A DNA stretch of 64,000 bases from an uncultured Parabacteroides sp. (GCA_944325345.1 CALUZV010000012.1:32660-96659), one strand, 5' to 3'. Counted from the first letter of the stretch, positions 46,481 to 56,025 are shown. Notes: generated by a model from the sequence alone, not told the origin. Numbers and translations are program-made.

Positions 46481-46978
46481 TTAAATCCTTTTTTCAAACG
46501 CCATCCTCACGCATTCCCCCCGGTACACGCATTCCCCCCGGTAGGCGAACCCGAGGTCGTCTATCAGGCGCAACATATACTGGTTATCGTAGTTCGTATC
46601 GACACGGAAATGGGTGATTCCTTGGCGTCGTGCGACCTCCTCGGCCTCGAGCATGAAGCGTTTGGCCACGCCTTGGTGCTTCATTTCGTCGGCTACGGCC
46701 AGGCGATGGACCACGAGATAGGGGAGAGGGCTTTCCCATGTGTCTAATTGTTGATATACAGGTTCCCCGGCGAAGGAAACTACTCCGTAGGCTACGACAT
46801 GACCTTCTTGCTCGAAGACATAGCCTTCGCCTCGTTGGATATCTTGCGAGATGCTTTCGCGGGCGGGATAGGACTCGTCCCATTGATGGCTTCCCAAGCG
46901 TTTCATTTGGGCTTTGGCTTGGAGGATGATTTCCCAAATCCGCCCTTCGTCTTCCATTCGTGCTTTTCTAAACAACAT
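46481..46978 (-). CDS. GNAT-family N-acetyltransferase
   Basis: 165 residues with the GNAT acetyl-CoA loop region VVHRLAVADEMKHQGVAKRFMLEAEEVARRQG and a C-terminal DTNYDNQYMLRLIDDLGFAYRGE. The substrate is unknown. The C-terminus has a tandem duplication of six residues (YRGECV twice) encoded by a perfect 18-base repeat at about 46508-46543, a probable recent slippage event that may or may not affect the last beta-strand. It lies 13 bases after the downstream MATE gene region ends and may share a transcript with it. Confidence 0.85.
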   Translation of the reverse strand: MLFRKARMEDEGRIWEIILQAKAQMKRLGSHQWDESYPARESISQDIQRGEGYVFEQEGHVVAYGVVSFAGEPVYQQLDTWESPLPYLVVHRLAVADEMKHQGVAKRFMLEAEEVARRQGITHFRVDTNYDNQYMLRLIDDLGFAYRGECVYRGECVRMAFEKRI

Positions 46979-46991
46979 AAACCTATATTTT

Positions 46992-48392
46992 CTATTTTCT
47001 AAATACCCATTTTAAACGTGCTAAAAATATGAATCCTCGGAAACAAAGTTCGATGCACATTGCCAGCCATACGCCTTTCAGTCCCATCGAGGGAGCGAGC
47101 GAAGCCGCCAAGGTAAGGCGTACCGCCCAGATGCTAAAGAAGTTCATCAGGCAGGGAACAATCGTATTGCCCATACCGACAAATACTCCGTAAGCCACGA
47201 TAGCTGCCGCAAACATCGGTTCCGCAAAGGCTTCGATGCGCAGGGCTTCCACTCCGAGGGCGAGGACTTCGGCATCCGGCGTCATCGAACCGATAATGAG
47301 CGGGGCGCCGATATACATGACGATACCCATCAATCCCATGATGGCCATACCCATGAATACCGTGATGTATCCGAACCTGCGGGTCAAATCTTTCCGTCCG
47401 GCGCCATAACTCTGACCTACCAACGTGGTGGCTGCATCCGCGATGCCATACCCCGGCATATAGCAAAGGCTTTCTGCCGTGATAGCAAAAGAATTGGCCG
47501 CTATCGAGAAGATGCCAAGCGGAGCTACGATAACGGTGGTCATGATTTGCGCTCCGCAGATGACGGCATGTTCTATCCCCATCGGGAGGCCGATACGGAC
47601 AGCATTTTTCAGGGTTATCGACGTGGGTTTGAAGCTCCCTTTCTCTTCCGTCAGCTTCAAGTCTTTCGAGCGTTTGCATAGGAACCAGAGCATTAAGCCT
47701 GCGGCTACCAGCTCGGCTAAGCCTGTGCCCAAGGCCGCTCCTTCCACGCCCCAACCTGCTCCGGGGACCCAAAAGTCGAACCCTAACAGACCGATTTCCC
47801 GCGAAGGAAAGATGAGGAAGAAATTGAATATGACATCCAAAAGGCACATCAGGACGCTCAACATGCTGGGCACACGCATATTCCCGCTACACCGGAGCAT
47901 TCCTCCGGCCAAAATATAAAGTTGGAAAATGGGTAGGAAAGCGGAATAAATCAAAAAGTAGAGCGACGAATCCCGGCATATCGAAGCATCTCCGCCCAAC
48001 CAAATCGGGAGCGAATGACTAATCGCCATCCCCGTCGCCCCCCAAAGGAGACCGAACAAACCTACGGCCACCAAAGCCTGCCGAAGTATTGCCCTTGCCT
48101 TCCGCATATCGCCCGCCCCGATGGAATGGGCCACTTGCACGGAGAAACCTGTAGCCGCCGCCGAGCAAGTCCCCCCAAAGAGCCATGTCGTCGTGGAAAC
48201 CAAGCCGATGGAAGCCGCCGCACTTGCCCCCAAGCTCCCTACCATGGCCGCATCGATATATTGCATGACGATGGAAGACAACTGAGCCATGATAGCCGGG
48301 ATACTGAGCACCAGCGTGAGGTTCAGTTGCTGTCCTAACGTCATGGGTTGCCCCTTGCGTATGAGTGAAAGCAAATAATCTGTATTGTTCAT
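46992..48392 (-). CDS. MATE family efflux transporter
   Basis: 466 residues with about twelve membrane segments in two halves; typical MATE parts are LVLSIPAIMAQLSSIVMQYIDAAMVGSLG, AATGFSVQVAHSIGAGDMRKAR, IGLPMGIEHAVICGAQIM and ATTLVGQSYGAGRKDL. Probably exports drugs or metabolites with Na+ or H+. The GNAT gene follows on the same strand 13 bases later. Confidence 0.92.
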   Translation of the reverse strand: MNNTDYLLSLIRKGQPMTLGQQLNLTLVLSIPAIMAQLSSIVMQYIDAAMVGSLGASAAASIGLVSTTTWLFGGTCSAAATGFSVQVAHSIGAGDMRKARAILRQALVAVGLFGLLWGATGMAISHSLPIWLGGDASICRDSSLYFLIYSAFLPIFQLYILAGGMLRCSGNMRVPSMLSVLMCLLDVIFNFFLIFPSREIGLLGFDFWVPGAGWGVEGAALGTGLAELVAAGLMLWFLCKRSKDLKLTEEKGSFKPTSITLKNAVRIGLPMGIEHAVICGAQIMTTVIVAPLGIFSIAANSFAITAESLCYMPGYGIADAATTLVGQSYGAGRKDLTRRFGYITVFMGMAIMGLMGIVMYIGAPLIIGSMTPDAEVLALGVEALRIEAFAEPMFAAAIVAYGVFVGMGNTIVPCLMNFFSIWAVRLTLAASLAPSMGLKGVWLAMCIELCFRGFIFLARLKWVFRK

Positions 48393-48405
48393 CGTTTTTG
48401 GGGGA

Positions 48406-48413
48406 CAAATGTA
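48406..48413 (-). promoter_or_regulatory. -7 box of the MATE gene
   Basis: TACATTTG on the minus strand, matching TAnnTTTG, 14 bases before the ATG at 48392. Confidence 0.45.
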
Positions 48414-48422
48414 CGCAATTTC

Positions 48423-49586
48423 TTAGGAACGGAGATAATCTCGGAACAACTTCAATCCTTTAATCATCGCGTCGCGCGGACAGGCTATGTTCCATCGCAT
48501 GAAGCCTTCTCCTTCCGCTCCGTACATGGTTCCGGCATTCAGCCAGAGCTTGGCGTCCTCGACTAACCTCTCTTCCAGCTCCTCGGAGGGGATATGGAGC
48601 TTGCGGCAATCCATCCAGACGAGGTATGTCCCTTCCAACTTAGTCAGGGGATAATCGGGGAGGTAGGTTTCGCAAAAAGACTTCATGCACTCGTAATTCC
48701 CCTTCAGGTAATCGAGCAATTGGAGGAGCCAGCCTTCCCCTTCCTCGCTATAAGCGGCTATGGTGGCTATGACTCCGAAGGGATTGACATCGCAAACCTC
48801 GTTGATATTAATTGCTTTGTCTATCTTCCTCCGAATCTCTTCGTCCGAAGACACAATAGTAGCTATTTGCAAGCCCGCAATATTAAACGACTTGCTGGGG
48901 GATACGCACGTGATGGTATGCCGCAAAAACTCGTTGGAGATTGAGGCAAACGGGATATAAGTATAGCCCGGATAGACCAATTCGCAATGGATTTCGTCGG
49001 ATATGACTTTCAATCCGTGCCGGAAACATATCTCGCCAATCTTCGTCAATTCCTCGCGTGTCCAAACCCTTCCGGCCGGATTATGGGGATTACATAGCAG
49101 GAGAATCTTCGCTTTCGGGTTCGCGGCCTTCCGTTCCAAGTCCTCGAAGTCTATCCGATAGGTATCTCCCGTTTGGATTAACGGATTACTTACGATTTCG
49201 CACCCGTTGTTTCGGATGGACGAGAAGAAACAATTATAGACCGGAGTCTGGACGATTACCTGCTCTCCCGGCACGGTCAGCGCCTTGATAATCGCTGAAA
49301 TGGCAGGCACAACCCCAGATGTATATATCATCCAACCGCGTTCTATCGTCCAATGATGCCTTCTGGCAAACCAGCGGCTCACGGCTTCATAATAAGCCTC
49401 GGGCACACGGGTATAGCCGAAGATGCCATGCTCCACCCGTCGCTTCAAGGCTTCGATGATGCAGGGTGCCGTGCGGAAATCCATGTCGGCCACCCACATC
49501 GGGAGGACTTCCGCGTCCGAGGCGCTATCCCACTTATAGGAATTCGTATCGCGGCGCGGAATGATTTCATCGAAATTGTACTTCAT
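48423..49586 (-). CDS. PLP-dependent C-S lyase, MalY/PatB type
   Basis: 387 residues from ATG 49586, one base after the DUF3737 stop; a longer frame would run into that gene. Class I/II aminotransferase fold: MKYNFDEIIPRRDTNSYKWD, VLPMWVADMDF, FGYTRVPEAYYEAVSRW, LLCNPHNPAGRVWT, SDEIHCELVYPG, the PLP lysine in VSPSKSFNIAGLQ, and the C-terminal MRWNIACPRDAM. Family members cleave cystathionine or other C-S bonds. It is likely cotranscribed with the DUF3737 gene. Confidence 0.9.
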   Translation of the reverse strand: MKYNFDEIIPRRDTNSYKWDSASDAEVLPMWVADMDFRTAPCIIEALKRRVEHGIFGYTRVPEAYYEAVSRWFARRHHWTIERGWMIYTSGVVPAISAIIKALTVPGEQVIVQTPVYNCFFSSIRNNGCEIVSNPLIQTGDTYRIDFEDLERKAANPKAKILLLCNPHNPAGRVWTREELTKIGEICFRHGLKVISDEIHCELVYPGYTYIPFASISNEFLRHTITCVSPSKSFNIAGLQIATIVSSDEEIRRKIDKAININEVCDVNPFGVIATIAAYSEEGEGWLLQLLDYLKGNYECMKSFCETYLPDYPLTKLEGTYLVWMDCRKLHIPSEELEERLVEDAKLWLNAGTMYGAEGEGFMRWNIACPRDAMIKGLKLFRDYLRS

Positions 49587-49587
49587 C

Positions 49588-50439
49588 TTATTTCCCTCCC
49601 CGTTCTTCAATCACGCAATTGGCCGGAGCCTTGATGTTCTCGTCGAGGGTTATCGAACCGATGGAATCAGCCACGATATGCCCTGACATCGGATTCTTGA
49701 TGTTCGTAATGCTCCCCCGGATGTCCGCCTTCACACTCGAATACTCGAAAGCACGGTCGCAAGCCGCATCGAAGGTACAATTCTCCAGCACGAGGTCTTC
49801 GGCATAGCACAAAGGTTGCTCGCCGGAGATATGGCAATTCACGAGGCGGAGATTCTTGGAATGCCATCCGAGATACTCGCCATGTAGTTCCGAATCATAG
49901 ATTGTTACGTTTTCCACCTCCCAAAACGCATCTTTCGTCGTGATTTTAGCGTTATGTATCTCCACATTCTTCACGTATTGGAAGACATATTTGCTATCGC
50001 TTTCCAATCCATCGACATAAATATCGTTGCTGAACATGAAAGGATAAGTCCCGTCGTGCAACTTGAGGTTTTTTACGTTGATACGGTTACACCGCCAGAA
50101 GATTTCGTCCGCATCGTTGATTTGCACGTTTTCTATCTCGATGTCATTCATCTCGCGGAACATCTTCGGGGCATCTATCACCGTATCTTTCATTTTCAGA
50201 TGGTCGGAATACCAAAGCGCCGAGCGTCCGCCCACGTCGAAGTAACAATCCTGAATCGTAAAGCCGTGCACGTGCCAAAACGGATAATTTCCTTCAAACC
50301 GGCAATTCAACGCCACAATATTGCTGCATTCCTTAATCGCCGACTCCCCGGCGCGGATTATAACGTTCTCCAACTGGAGGTCGTGCGTGCCGAACAAAGG
50401 CCGTTCGCCACCAAATTCTTTGTCTTTAATCAGTTGCAT
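49588..50439 (-). CDS. DUF3737 right-handed beta-helix protein
   Basis: 283 residues with no signal peptide. About a dozen short parallel coils repeat in the pattern of alternating hydrophobic residues with Asn/Asp turns (LQLENVIIRAGES, FTIQDCYFDVGG, IEIENVQINDAD, INVKNLKLHDGTYPFM, VEIHNAKITTKDAF). The family is conserved next to MalY-type genes in several bacteria as far as I recall, with unknown function. Own -7 box TATCTTTG at 50466-50473, 27 bases upstream of the ATG. Confidence 0.85.
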   Translation of the reverse strand: MQLIKDKEFGGERPLFGTHDLQLENVIIRAGESAIKECSNIVALNCRFEGNYPFWHVHGFTIQDCYFDVGGRSALWYSDHLKMKDTVIDAPKMFREMNDIEIENVQINDADEIFWRCNRINVKNLKLHDGTYPFMFSNDIYVDGLESDSKYVFQYVKNVEIHNAKITTKDAFWEVENVTIYDSELHGEYLGWHSKNLRLVNCHISGEQPLCYAEDLVLENCTFDAACDRAFEYSSVKADIRGSITNIKNPMSGHIVADSIGSITLDENIKAPANCVIEERGGK

Positions 50440-50465
50440 ATCTTTCTGTGTATTTTAATTTGATG

Positions 50466-50473
50466 CAAAGATA
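50466..50473 (-). promoter_or_regulatory. -7 box of the DUF3737-malY operon
   Basis: TATCTTTG on the minus strand, 27 bases before ATG 50439. No -33 TTG at 19 bases. Confidence 0.5.
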
Positions 50474-50541
50474 CTTTGGTAAATCTATACTTCGCGTAGA
50501 TAAATTACGGAAGTTTTGACGCGAATTACAGATTATATTCC

Positions 50542-50549
50542 TACCTTTG
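50542..50549 (+). promoter_or_regulatory. -7 box of the decayed hydrolase gene
   Basis: TACCTTTG, 29 bases before the ATG at 50578. The promoter survives although the gene is broken. Confidence 0.5.
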
Positions 50550-50577
50550 CCCTCAATAATTTCTAACATAGGTGGAT

Positions 50578-51776
50578 ATGAAATAACTTCTTCTTCTCTC
50601 ATCTCTCTTCCTGGCCTTTTCAATGGTCTTGCGTGCCCAAAGTCTCGTGGGCGACTGGTCGGGCGACCTTCAAGTCGGGGCAAATTCGCTCCCGCTGGTT
50701 TTTCATTTCGGATTGGATAGTTCGGGGAATGCTACTTGCTCGCTCGATAGTCCGATGCAAGGTGCCAAGGGGATTCCCGCCTCAGTGCTTTATTTCAGTG
50801 CCGATTCGGTTTCGACGGATATGCCTCTCCTCGGAGCTTCTTTCCGTGGGAAGCTGGTCGGAGGCGAAATCAAAGGACTTTTCTCCCAATCTCCAAGCCT
50901 TCCACGGTCGTCCTGATGGTTTCCGGGAGTGGAGCGCAAAGTCGGGATGAGGAAATTGCCGGCCATAAGCCTTTCGCGGTGATTGCGGATTATTTCGCCC
51001 GGCATGGCATCGCTTCCTTGCGTTTCGATGACCGGGGCATCGGAAAATCTACCGGTCCGACATCGAATCTGACTACACAAACGACTTTGTCCGACGCCCG
51101 AGCCGCCCTTTCTTACCTCCGGAAGAGCAATCAATTCCATCGAATCGGCCTTCTGGGGCATAGCGAAGGAGGTTTGGTCGCTTTCTTGATTGCCGGACAA
51201 TACCCGAAGGAGACCGACTTCGTGATAAGTCTCGCCGGGAACGCTATCCGGGGCGATAGCCTCTTGCTCGAGCAAAACCGCATCTTCCTCCGCCAAAGCG
51301 GACTCCCGGAAAGCACGACTGAGGCCTATTGCCGCGTCTTGTCCCGTATCTTTTCCTATATCATAGAGGCGAATCCTGCCGCCGACCGTCGGAAGCTGCT
51401 TGCCGATTATCTCCAAGCCGAAAACGCCGACTTGCCTCCGACTTTGCAGGAAAATTTGCTGACTATCTTGGATTCAACAGACCCCTGGCTCCCGTATTTC
51501 CTCCAATGCGACCCAGCGCCGATGATTTCCCGCATCTCGTGCCCCGTCCTCGCCCTCGGAGGGAGCCTGGACACGCAAGTCCCTGCGTCTTCCAACCTCG
51601 GAGCCTTGCGCCGCCTTCTCCCGAAGAATCCCCAGACGCTCGTCCGCGAATTTCCCGGCCTGAATCATCTTTTCCAACATGCCAAGACGGGAAATGTGGC
51701 GGAATATGGGGCAATCGAGGAGACGATTTCGGAGGAAGTGCTGGCGGAAATGGGAAAATGGATACAAAATTTATAA
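50578..51776 (+). pseudogene. Decayed secreted alpha/beta hydrolase (premature stop and internal lesion)
   Basis: The intact ancestor would start at ATG 50578 with a signal peptide, but codon 3 is TAA (50584-50586); the rest, LLLLSSLFLAFSMVLRAQ, is still in frame. The N-terminal domain (SLVGDWSGDLQVGANSLPL) runs to about 50900, then the frame breaks at FSQSPS. The hydrolase domain resumes in another frame with VVLMVSGSGAQSRDEE, FDDRGIGKSTG, the nucleophile elbow GLLGHSEGG and a late Asp and His (GGSLDTQV, PGLNHLF). Compared with relatives about 70 residues between the parts seem missing. Two independent lesions make this a pseudogene; a shortened domain from ATG 50916 could still be made. Confidence 0.85.
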
Positions 51777-51971
51777 TCAATCCCACCGCCAATCCCTTTT
51801 CTTCTCGTGATGATGCTTTTTCTTCGGATGCTTCGGTTTCTTGGGCTTCTTATGCGGTTTCGGGTGCTTCTTTTCCACCACCACCGTCTGATGCGGGTGT
51901 GTGCGGACGACGCACGACGTAAATCCACTCCCTACAATGCTTAACGCAAGCAATAAAATCAAATGTTTCAT
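51777..51971 (-). CDS. Small Lys/His/Pro-rich lipoprotein
   Basis: 64 residues from ATG 51971. Signal with lipobox FTSC (Cys20), then a strongly basic, low-complexity tail (HPKPHKKPKKPKHPKKKHHH) ending RDWRWD. The frame continues upstream without good starts; the ATG before the hydrophobic signal is chosen. It converges with the decayed hydrolase gene, stop to stop. Possibly binds metal or an anionic cell-wall component; function unknown. The 91 bases between it and the next gene hold nothing recognised. Confidence 0.65.
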   Translation of the reverse strand: MKHLILLLALSIVGSGFTSCVVRTHPHQTVVVEKKHPKPHKKPKKPKHPKKKHHHEKKRDWRWD

Positions 51972-52062
51972 GTTGTGAAAAATTAAAAGGTTCGAAGGGT
52001 TAGACGGGGGAAGGGAGGGAGAGTTTAAGAAGAGAGAGGGCGGGGGGCGAAATGGACGATTT

Positions 52063-52803
52063 TCAATTCCCTTCCGTTTTCCCTTTCTTCCTCCTCTCCA
52101 ATCTAATCTCCTCCACCAAATTATTGACTTCGAGGACAAATTTTTTAGCCATCTCGTTCGGTTGCAGCACAACCGTCGCATCGGCGTAAGAATTAATGAC
52201 TTTGATGACGTTTTCCACGCGCCGGTTTATCTCTGCCGTCGTCGGCGAGTTCGTTTTCTTCGTCCGTTTCTCACTTCTCCGGGCTTTGAGGGTGGCATAC
52301 CGCGTGTTCAACTCCTCCAGCTCAGTCAGGTAAGGCTCGTACCCGAGCTTCGTGATATAATCCTTATTCTCAGGCTTCCGAAAGTCCAGCAGCAAACCGT
52401 TTGCCAAGGCATAGCGTTGTCCCATCGGCTCGTCGTAAAACTTCGCATAGGGCGCGGCGACGGGCTGCAACCGCTGGGCGGCCTCTTGCTCGGCCTCGAG
52501 AGGCCACAACTTGTACTGGACGGTCTGTCGGACGAGCCATTGCATGATTCGGTCGCGGTCGGCGGCGACTTCCTGCAATTCAGGCGTTTCTGTCTTGGCT
52601 CGACTTTCGTTTGTCGCGTCCGTTATCGCGTCCACCGCCTCTACAAGCTCGTCGTACACCTCCTTCGGGACATTAAGTTCCGGCACAGCCCCCTCTTTTT
52701 GATATTTTTTCACCAGACGGAGGTAGCGCATGGCGAAGTCGGACTTGGAGGCTTGCTTCAGATTATAAAAAACTAAATCTTTCGTTCTGATAAACGGTTC
52801 CAT
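52063..52803 (-). CDS. Second DUF6261-like protein of unknown function
   Basis: 246 residues, helical and charged, no signal. Layout matches the 271-residue protein at 11760: an N-terminal helical part, DYITKLGYEPYLTELEELNTRY with a long helix, a basic linker (KARRSEKRTKKTN), and a last helix pair with INRRVENVIKVINSYADATV and FVLEVNNLVEEIRLERRKK. This copy ends in a basic tail whereas the other ends in an acidic tail. Array G begins about 100 bases upstream of its ATG. The small lipoprotein follows on the same strand. Confidence 0.65.
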   Translation of the reverse strand: MEPFIRTKDLVFYNLKQASKSDFAMRYLRLVKKYQKEGAVPELNVPKEVYDELVEAVDAITDATNESRAKTETPELQEVAADRDRIMQWLVRQTVQYKLWPLEAEQEAAQRLQPVAAPYAKFYDEPMGQRYALANGLLLDFRKPENKDYITKLGYEPYLTELEELNTRYATLKARRSEKRTKKTNSPTTAEINRRVENVIKVINSYADATVVLQPNEMAKKFVLEVNNLVEEIRLERRKKGKTEGN

Positions 52804-52903
52804 ATCTATTGAAACTTAAAATATTCATACTGAATTTGTAAGGCCAAAGGTAGAAAACACTTTCAAGCCTTCCAAATTTTTCGTTCTCTTTCTGCAAAAA
52901 AAA

Positions 52904-53174
52904 ATTCTAATACTAGAAAATTATGACCCTTGCCAGTTTTTTTTATTTTCAAGATATAGAAAATAGAAACCTTATTAGGTTTATTAATTTATAGGTCTAT
53001 AAAGTTATGTTCATTGACAATATTTTACTTTTATAGGTATATAAAATAAGAAAACTGAAGGAGATTCTAATTTTATAGTAGTAGAAAATGAAAAAACTGA
53101 CGAGGAATTGACTTTTCTAGATCTAGAAAGTTAAAAATCCCTGTCAGTTTTCCCTTTTCTAAAGGCTGAAAAGG
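52904..53174. repeat. Array G: seven AT-rich palindromes at about 42-base pitch
   Basis: Palindromes related to CTTTTCTAGATCTAGAAAG are centred near 52912, 52955, 52996, 53038, 53081, 53122 and 53164, spaced 41-43 bases. Between them a second motif (AAACCTTATTAGGTTT, or GAAAACTGA-like) recurs at the half pitch. It fills the gap between the DUF6261-like gene and the decayed receptor gene and runs up to the receptor stop codon. Confidence 0.8.
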
Positions 53175-53178
53175 AAAA

Positions 53179-55488
53179 TCAGAACCTCTGTTTCTGTTCC
53201 GCGCCCGCTCCAGTGCCTTTGTACTTGCTCGGGGTCATGTTGAACTTGTAGCGGAGGGTGAGGACGAACTCGCGGGAGTCAGAAAAGTTCTTCGCGGCTG
53301 CCCACAGACGGTTCATGTACATCGTCCCTTCGTTGAATTGTTCATGGAAGAGGTCGTTCCCGCGCATCTCGACCGTCAGGGCGTCTTTCAAGAAGCTCTT
53401 TTGTAGGGATACGTTACAGATATACCGGTTTTCAGAGAAATAATAGTTCTCCATATTCCCTTTTCCTTGGAATGAAAAGTCGGCTCCGAACATCAAGCCC
53501 CATGGAAGGGTGATGAGGTTGTTGAAAGAGGCCGTCAGCATTGGGTCGCTCATGTTTATCTTCTGATTTTCATACGTTATGTCGAACCATTGCTTGGTTA
53601 CACCGATGGTGAAGGTTGGCGACCAGCAGCCGATGGTCGGTGCGGCACCAATCATCGCGTTCAGCGTCGGCAGTTTGTCAAAATTCTGGTGCGTGATGAC
53701 GGCGACGGAGTGGTCCGATGCGTCCGGGTTGCTCCATTGCAGGATGGGGTCGCGTTTTTGCTGGAAACTAATCATCGCTTGGAAGAAACGCCAGGCACCC
53801 ATCAAGGTTATGTCGTGCGTGATGGCCGGCTTCAGGGTCGGATTCCCGATTCGGCGCGTGAAACGGTTTATATATACCGTGTTGTTACTCAGTTGGAAAT
53901 AACTCGGACGGTTCGTCTTGGCCGAATAGCTGGCCTGCAACTGCACATTGCCAATCTGCGTGCCGAAAGAGGCATTTGGAAAGAAGTTATCATACGTCCG
54001 GCTCTGGTCGGGGCGATACGTATGGTCTTCATAATATTTGAACTCATCATGTTCGTAGCGCAGACCGGCGGAAAGTTGGCCGAAAGGCAATGAATATTGA
54101 TATTCCAAGAAAGCTGCGATATTATGTTCGCGTATTTTGCTATATGAAGTCGGGATATACGTTTCCGAAAAACTTAAATAATCGTCCGTGCGGAGCGTAT
54201 AGGTATATTCAGAACCGAAAGAAAGATTTCCGCCAAATAAAGGATGTTCAAAAATCAATTTTGCAGCCGCTAATTGATTATCGACAGGATTCAGAGAACG
54301 AATTTCACGGTCGTCTTTATCTTCGCTATTTTCAAAAGTCGTAGAATTATAATCGTATGATTGTTTATAATAATCGATATTTAAGTCAATAGATAAATCA
54401 TTTATTTCACCATTATAATAACCATTCAAAGTGTGTGTAAGATGGTTTTTATAATAAGAATGCGATTTGTTCAATAATTGGTCATAATAATTTCCATTTA
54501 AACCAACATTACTCTCGGTATTCATATCATCTTTATAATCCAAATACCCCGTGATATCGTATTTGACACCAAGAGAATGATTTTCTTTCGGCATGAAGTT
54601 AAATCCGAAGGTAGAATTTAATTCACTTTCACGCCCTTTGTCTCTTGCAGTATTCGTTTGCGTCCAAACATCTTCCACATGATTGCTTGTTTCCGAATCT
54701 TCTCCCCATTCATTGTTTTGGTAATTATAATATCCATCCCAAAATATATCCCAATTATTGTGTCGATAATTTATATTCCAATGATTATAGGAATCCGTGT
54801 TTTGAGACTAATAATAGGAAGAGCGCAGATCGATGCCGAAACCGTCGCCTTTGCGTTTGACCGTTTGAATACGGATGACAGCCTTCACCGTGGCATCATA
54901 TTTTGAGCCGGGATTGGTTATTAATTCCACATTCTTAATTTCGTCCGAATTCAAACGTTCTAACTCCTCTTTATTCATCACTTCGCGACCGTTGATATAG
55001 ATAAGCGGCTCACCTTTCCCAAAAACATTGAAAGCATCATCGTCTTTCGTAACGCCCGGAATCTTTTGAAGCACATCATTTGCCGAACCTACTTTGGAAA
55101 GCACCGTATTTTCAATACTTGTTACCATTGCATCCCCTTTTATTTTGGTTACAGGCAAAGAACCTTTTATCACAATCTCGCCAAGAGCCGTTGCCTCTTC
55201 CTGAAGCTGGATGATACCCATGTCGGTTTTATTTTGAATCGGGAGGATTTGTTCTTGATAGCCGATGTAGGAGATTTTTAATAAAGTGGCCTGCTTTGTC
55301 GCCGTTACTTGGAAAGTTCCGTCTTCGGCGGAGACATTCCCGCTGATAAAAACGGAGTCTGCATCCAAGGCGAGGATGTTCGCGAAGGGGACAGGCTGGT
55401 TCTGCTGGTCGATAATCTTTCCCGTAAGGGTTTGAGCGTATGTTGCTACGGAGAGCAACGCACTGAGAAGTACTAATACTAATTTCAT
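53179..55488 (-). pseudogene. TonB-dependent outer-membrane beta-barrel receptor with one in-frame amber codon
   Basis: A 770-codon frame from ATG 55488 to the stop at 53179 is interrupted only by TAG at 54810-54808; reading through it gives seamless barrel sequence (RSSYY, stop, SQNTDSYNHWNINYRHNNW). The N-terminal part has a signal peptide (MKLVLVLLSALLSVATYA), a carboxypeptidase-D regulatory-like domain (GKIIDQQNQPVPFANILALD) and a plug (DVLQKIPGVTKDDDAFNVFGKGEPLIYINGREV). The rest is the outer-membrane beta-barrel family domain. A CAG-to-TAG change would explain it. The product would be truncated before the barrel unless the stop is suppressed. Expression is probably driven by the sigma-54-like promoter at 55610. 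Confidence 0.85.
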
Positions 55489-55609
55489 GATACTGTTGTT
55501 TTATTTTATTGTTACATATATAATATAATACGTATCGAGTGGAAGGAAGGTTACAGAATCTTCGAACAAATTTCGGAACTCCATGAACCATTCTTTCTAT
55601 CAAAAAATA

Positions 55610-55625
55610 TACAAATATCGTGCCA
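55610..55625 (-). promoter_or_regulatory. Sigma-54-type (-24/-12) promoter
   Basis: On the minus strand TGGCAC, 5 bases, TTGTA, compared with the sigma-54 consensus TGGCAC-N5-TTGCA/T. Only one core base differs. It points at the receptor gene, whose ATG is about 120 bases downstream, and two activator-type dyads lie upstream. Confidence 0.65.
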
Positions 55626-55678
55626 CTTTTGTAATCCATAGTAAGCCAGAAGCATAACACTTTTAAATAAATTCCGAG

Positions 55679-55716
55679 TGTCCAATTTTTGGACAGTAGT
55701 GTCAAAAAATTGGACA
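55679..55716. promoter_or_regulatory. Two tandem dyads, probable enhancer-binding-protein sites
   Basis: TGTCCAATTTTTGGACA (55679-55695) is a perfect dyad apart from its centre, and TGTCAAAAAATTGGACA (55700-55716) is the same dyad with one mismatch. Their centres are 21 bases apart, two helical turns, and lie about 90 and 110 bases upstream of the start expected from the sigma-54-type promoter. That is the usual geometry for a sigma-54 activator. Confidence 0.6.
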
Positions 55717-55769
55717 CTTTGGGGCAAAAAATTTTTCATCCAATCATTTCTCATTCTCCATTTAATCCC

Positions 55770-55777
55770 TATCTTTG
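55770..55777 (+). promoter_or_regulatory. -7 box of the cobalamin-uptake operon
   Basis: TATCTTTG, matching TAnnTTTG, a few bases before the riboswitch begins. No -33 TTG at the right distance. Confidence 0.5.
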
Positions 55778-55784
55778 CGCCGTC

Positions 55785-55975
55785 AATGGTGTAATCTCCT
55801 GTCGGCCGACGGGAGATTAGTAAAAGGGAATCCGGTGAGAATCCGGAGCTGTACCCGTAGCTGTTAGTCCGTTAAGAATCCCGGGACGAACTTGTTGCCA
55901 CTGGTTTTGCGCGAAGCAAGCCGGGAAGGTGTCCTAAGAAAGGGATGGACGAGCCAGAAAACCTGCCATTACCAA
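55785..55975 (+). ncRNA. Cobalamin riboswitch
   Basis: Hallmarks in order: AAAAGGGAATCCGGTGAGAA and CCGGAGCTGTACCCGTAGCTG (P3-P5 core), GCCACTGG, then the B12 box GAGCCAGAAAACCTGCC (55951-55967). It lies upstream of a BtuB-like receptor gene, 50 bases before its ATG, so cobalamin binding should reduce receptor expression, probably by hiding the ribosome entry region as no clear terminator follows. Confidence 0.95.
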
Positions 55976-56025
55976 GCAATGACGATTTCTTTCGGGTGTA
56001 GAGAGGTCGAAACGGATATTTAATT

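Noticed and set aside
52904..53174. Array G as an AT-rich replication or attachment site
   Set aside because: No DnaA-box set, integrase gene or tRNA is nearby; the regular 42-base pitch fits the array family better.
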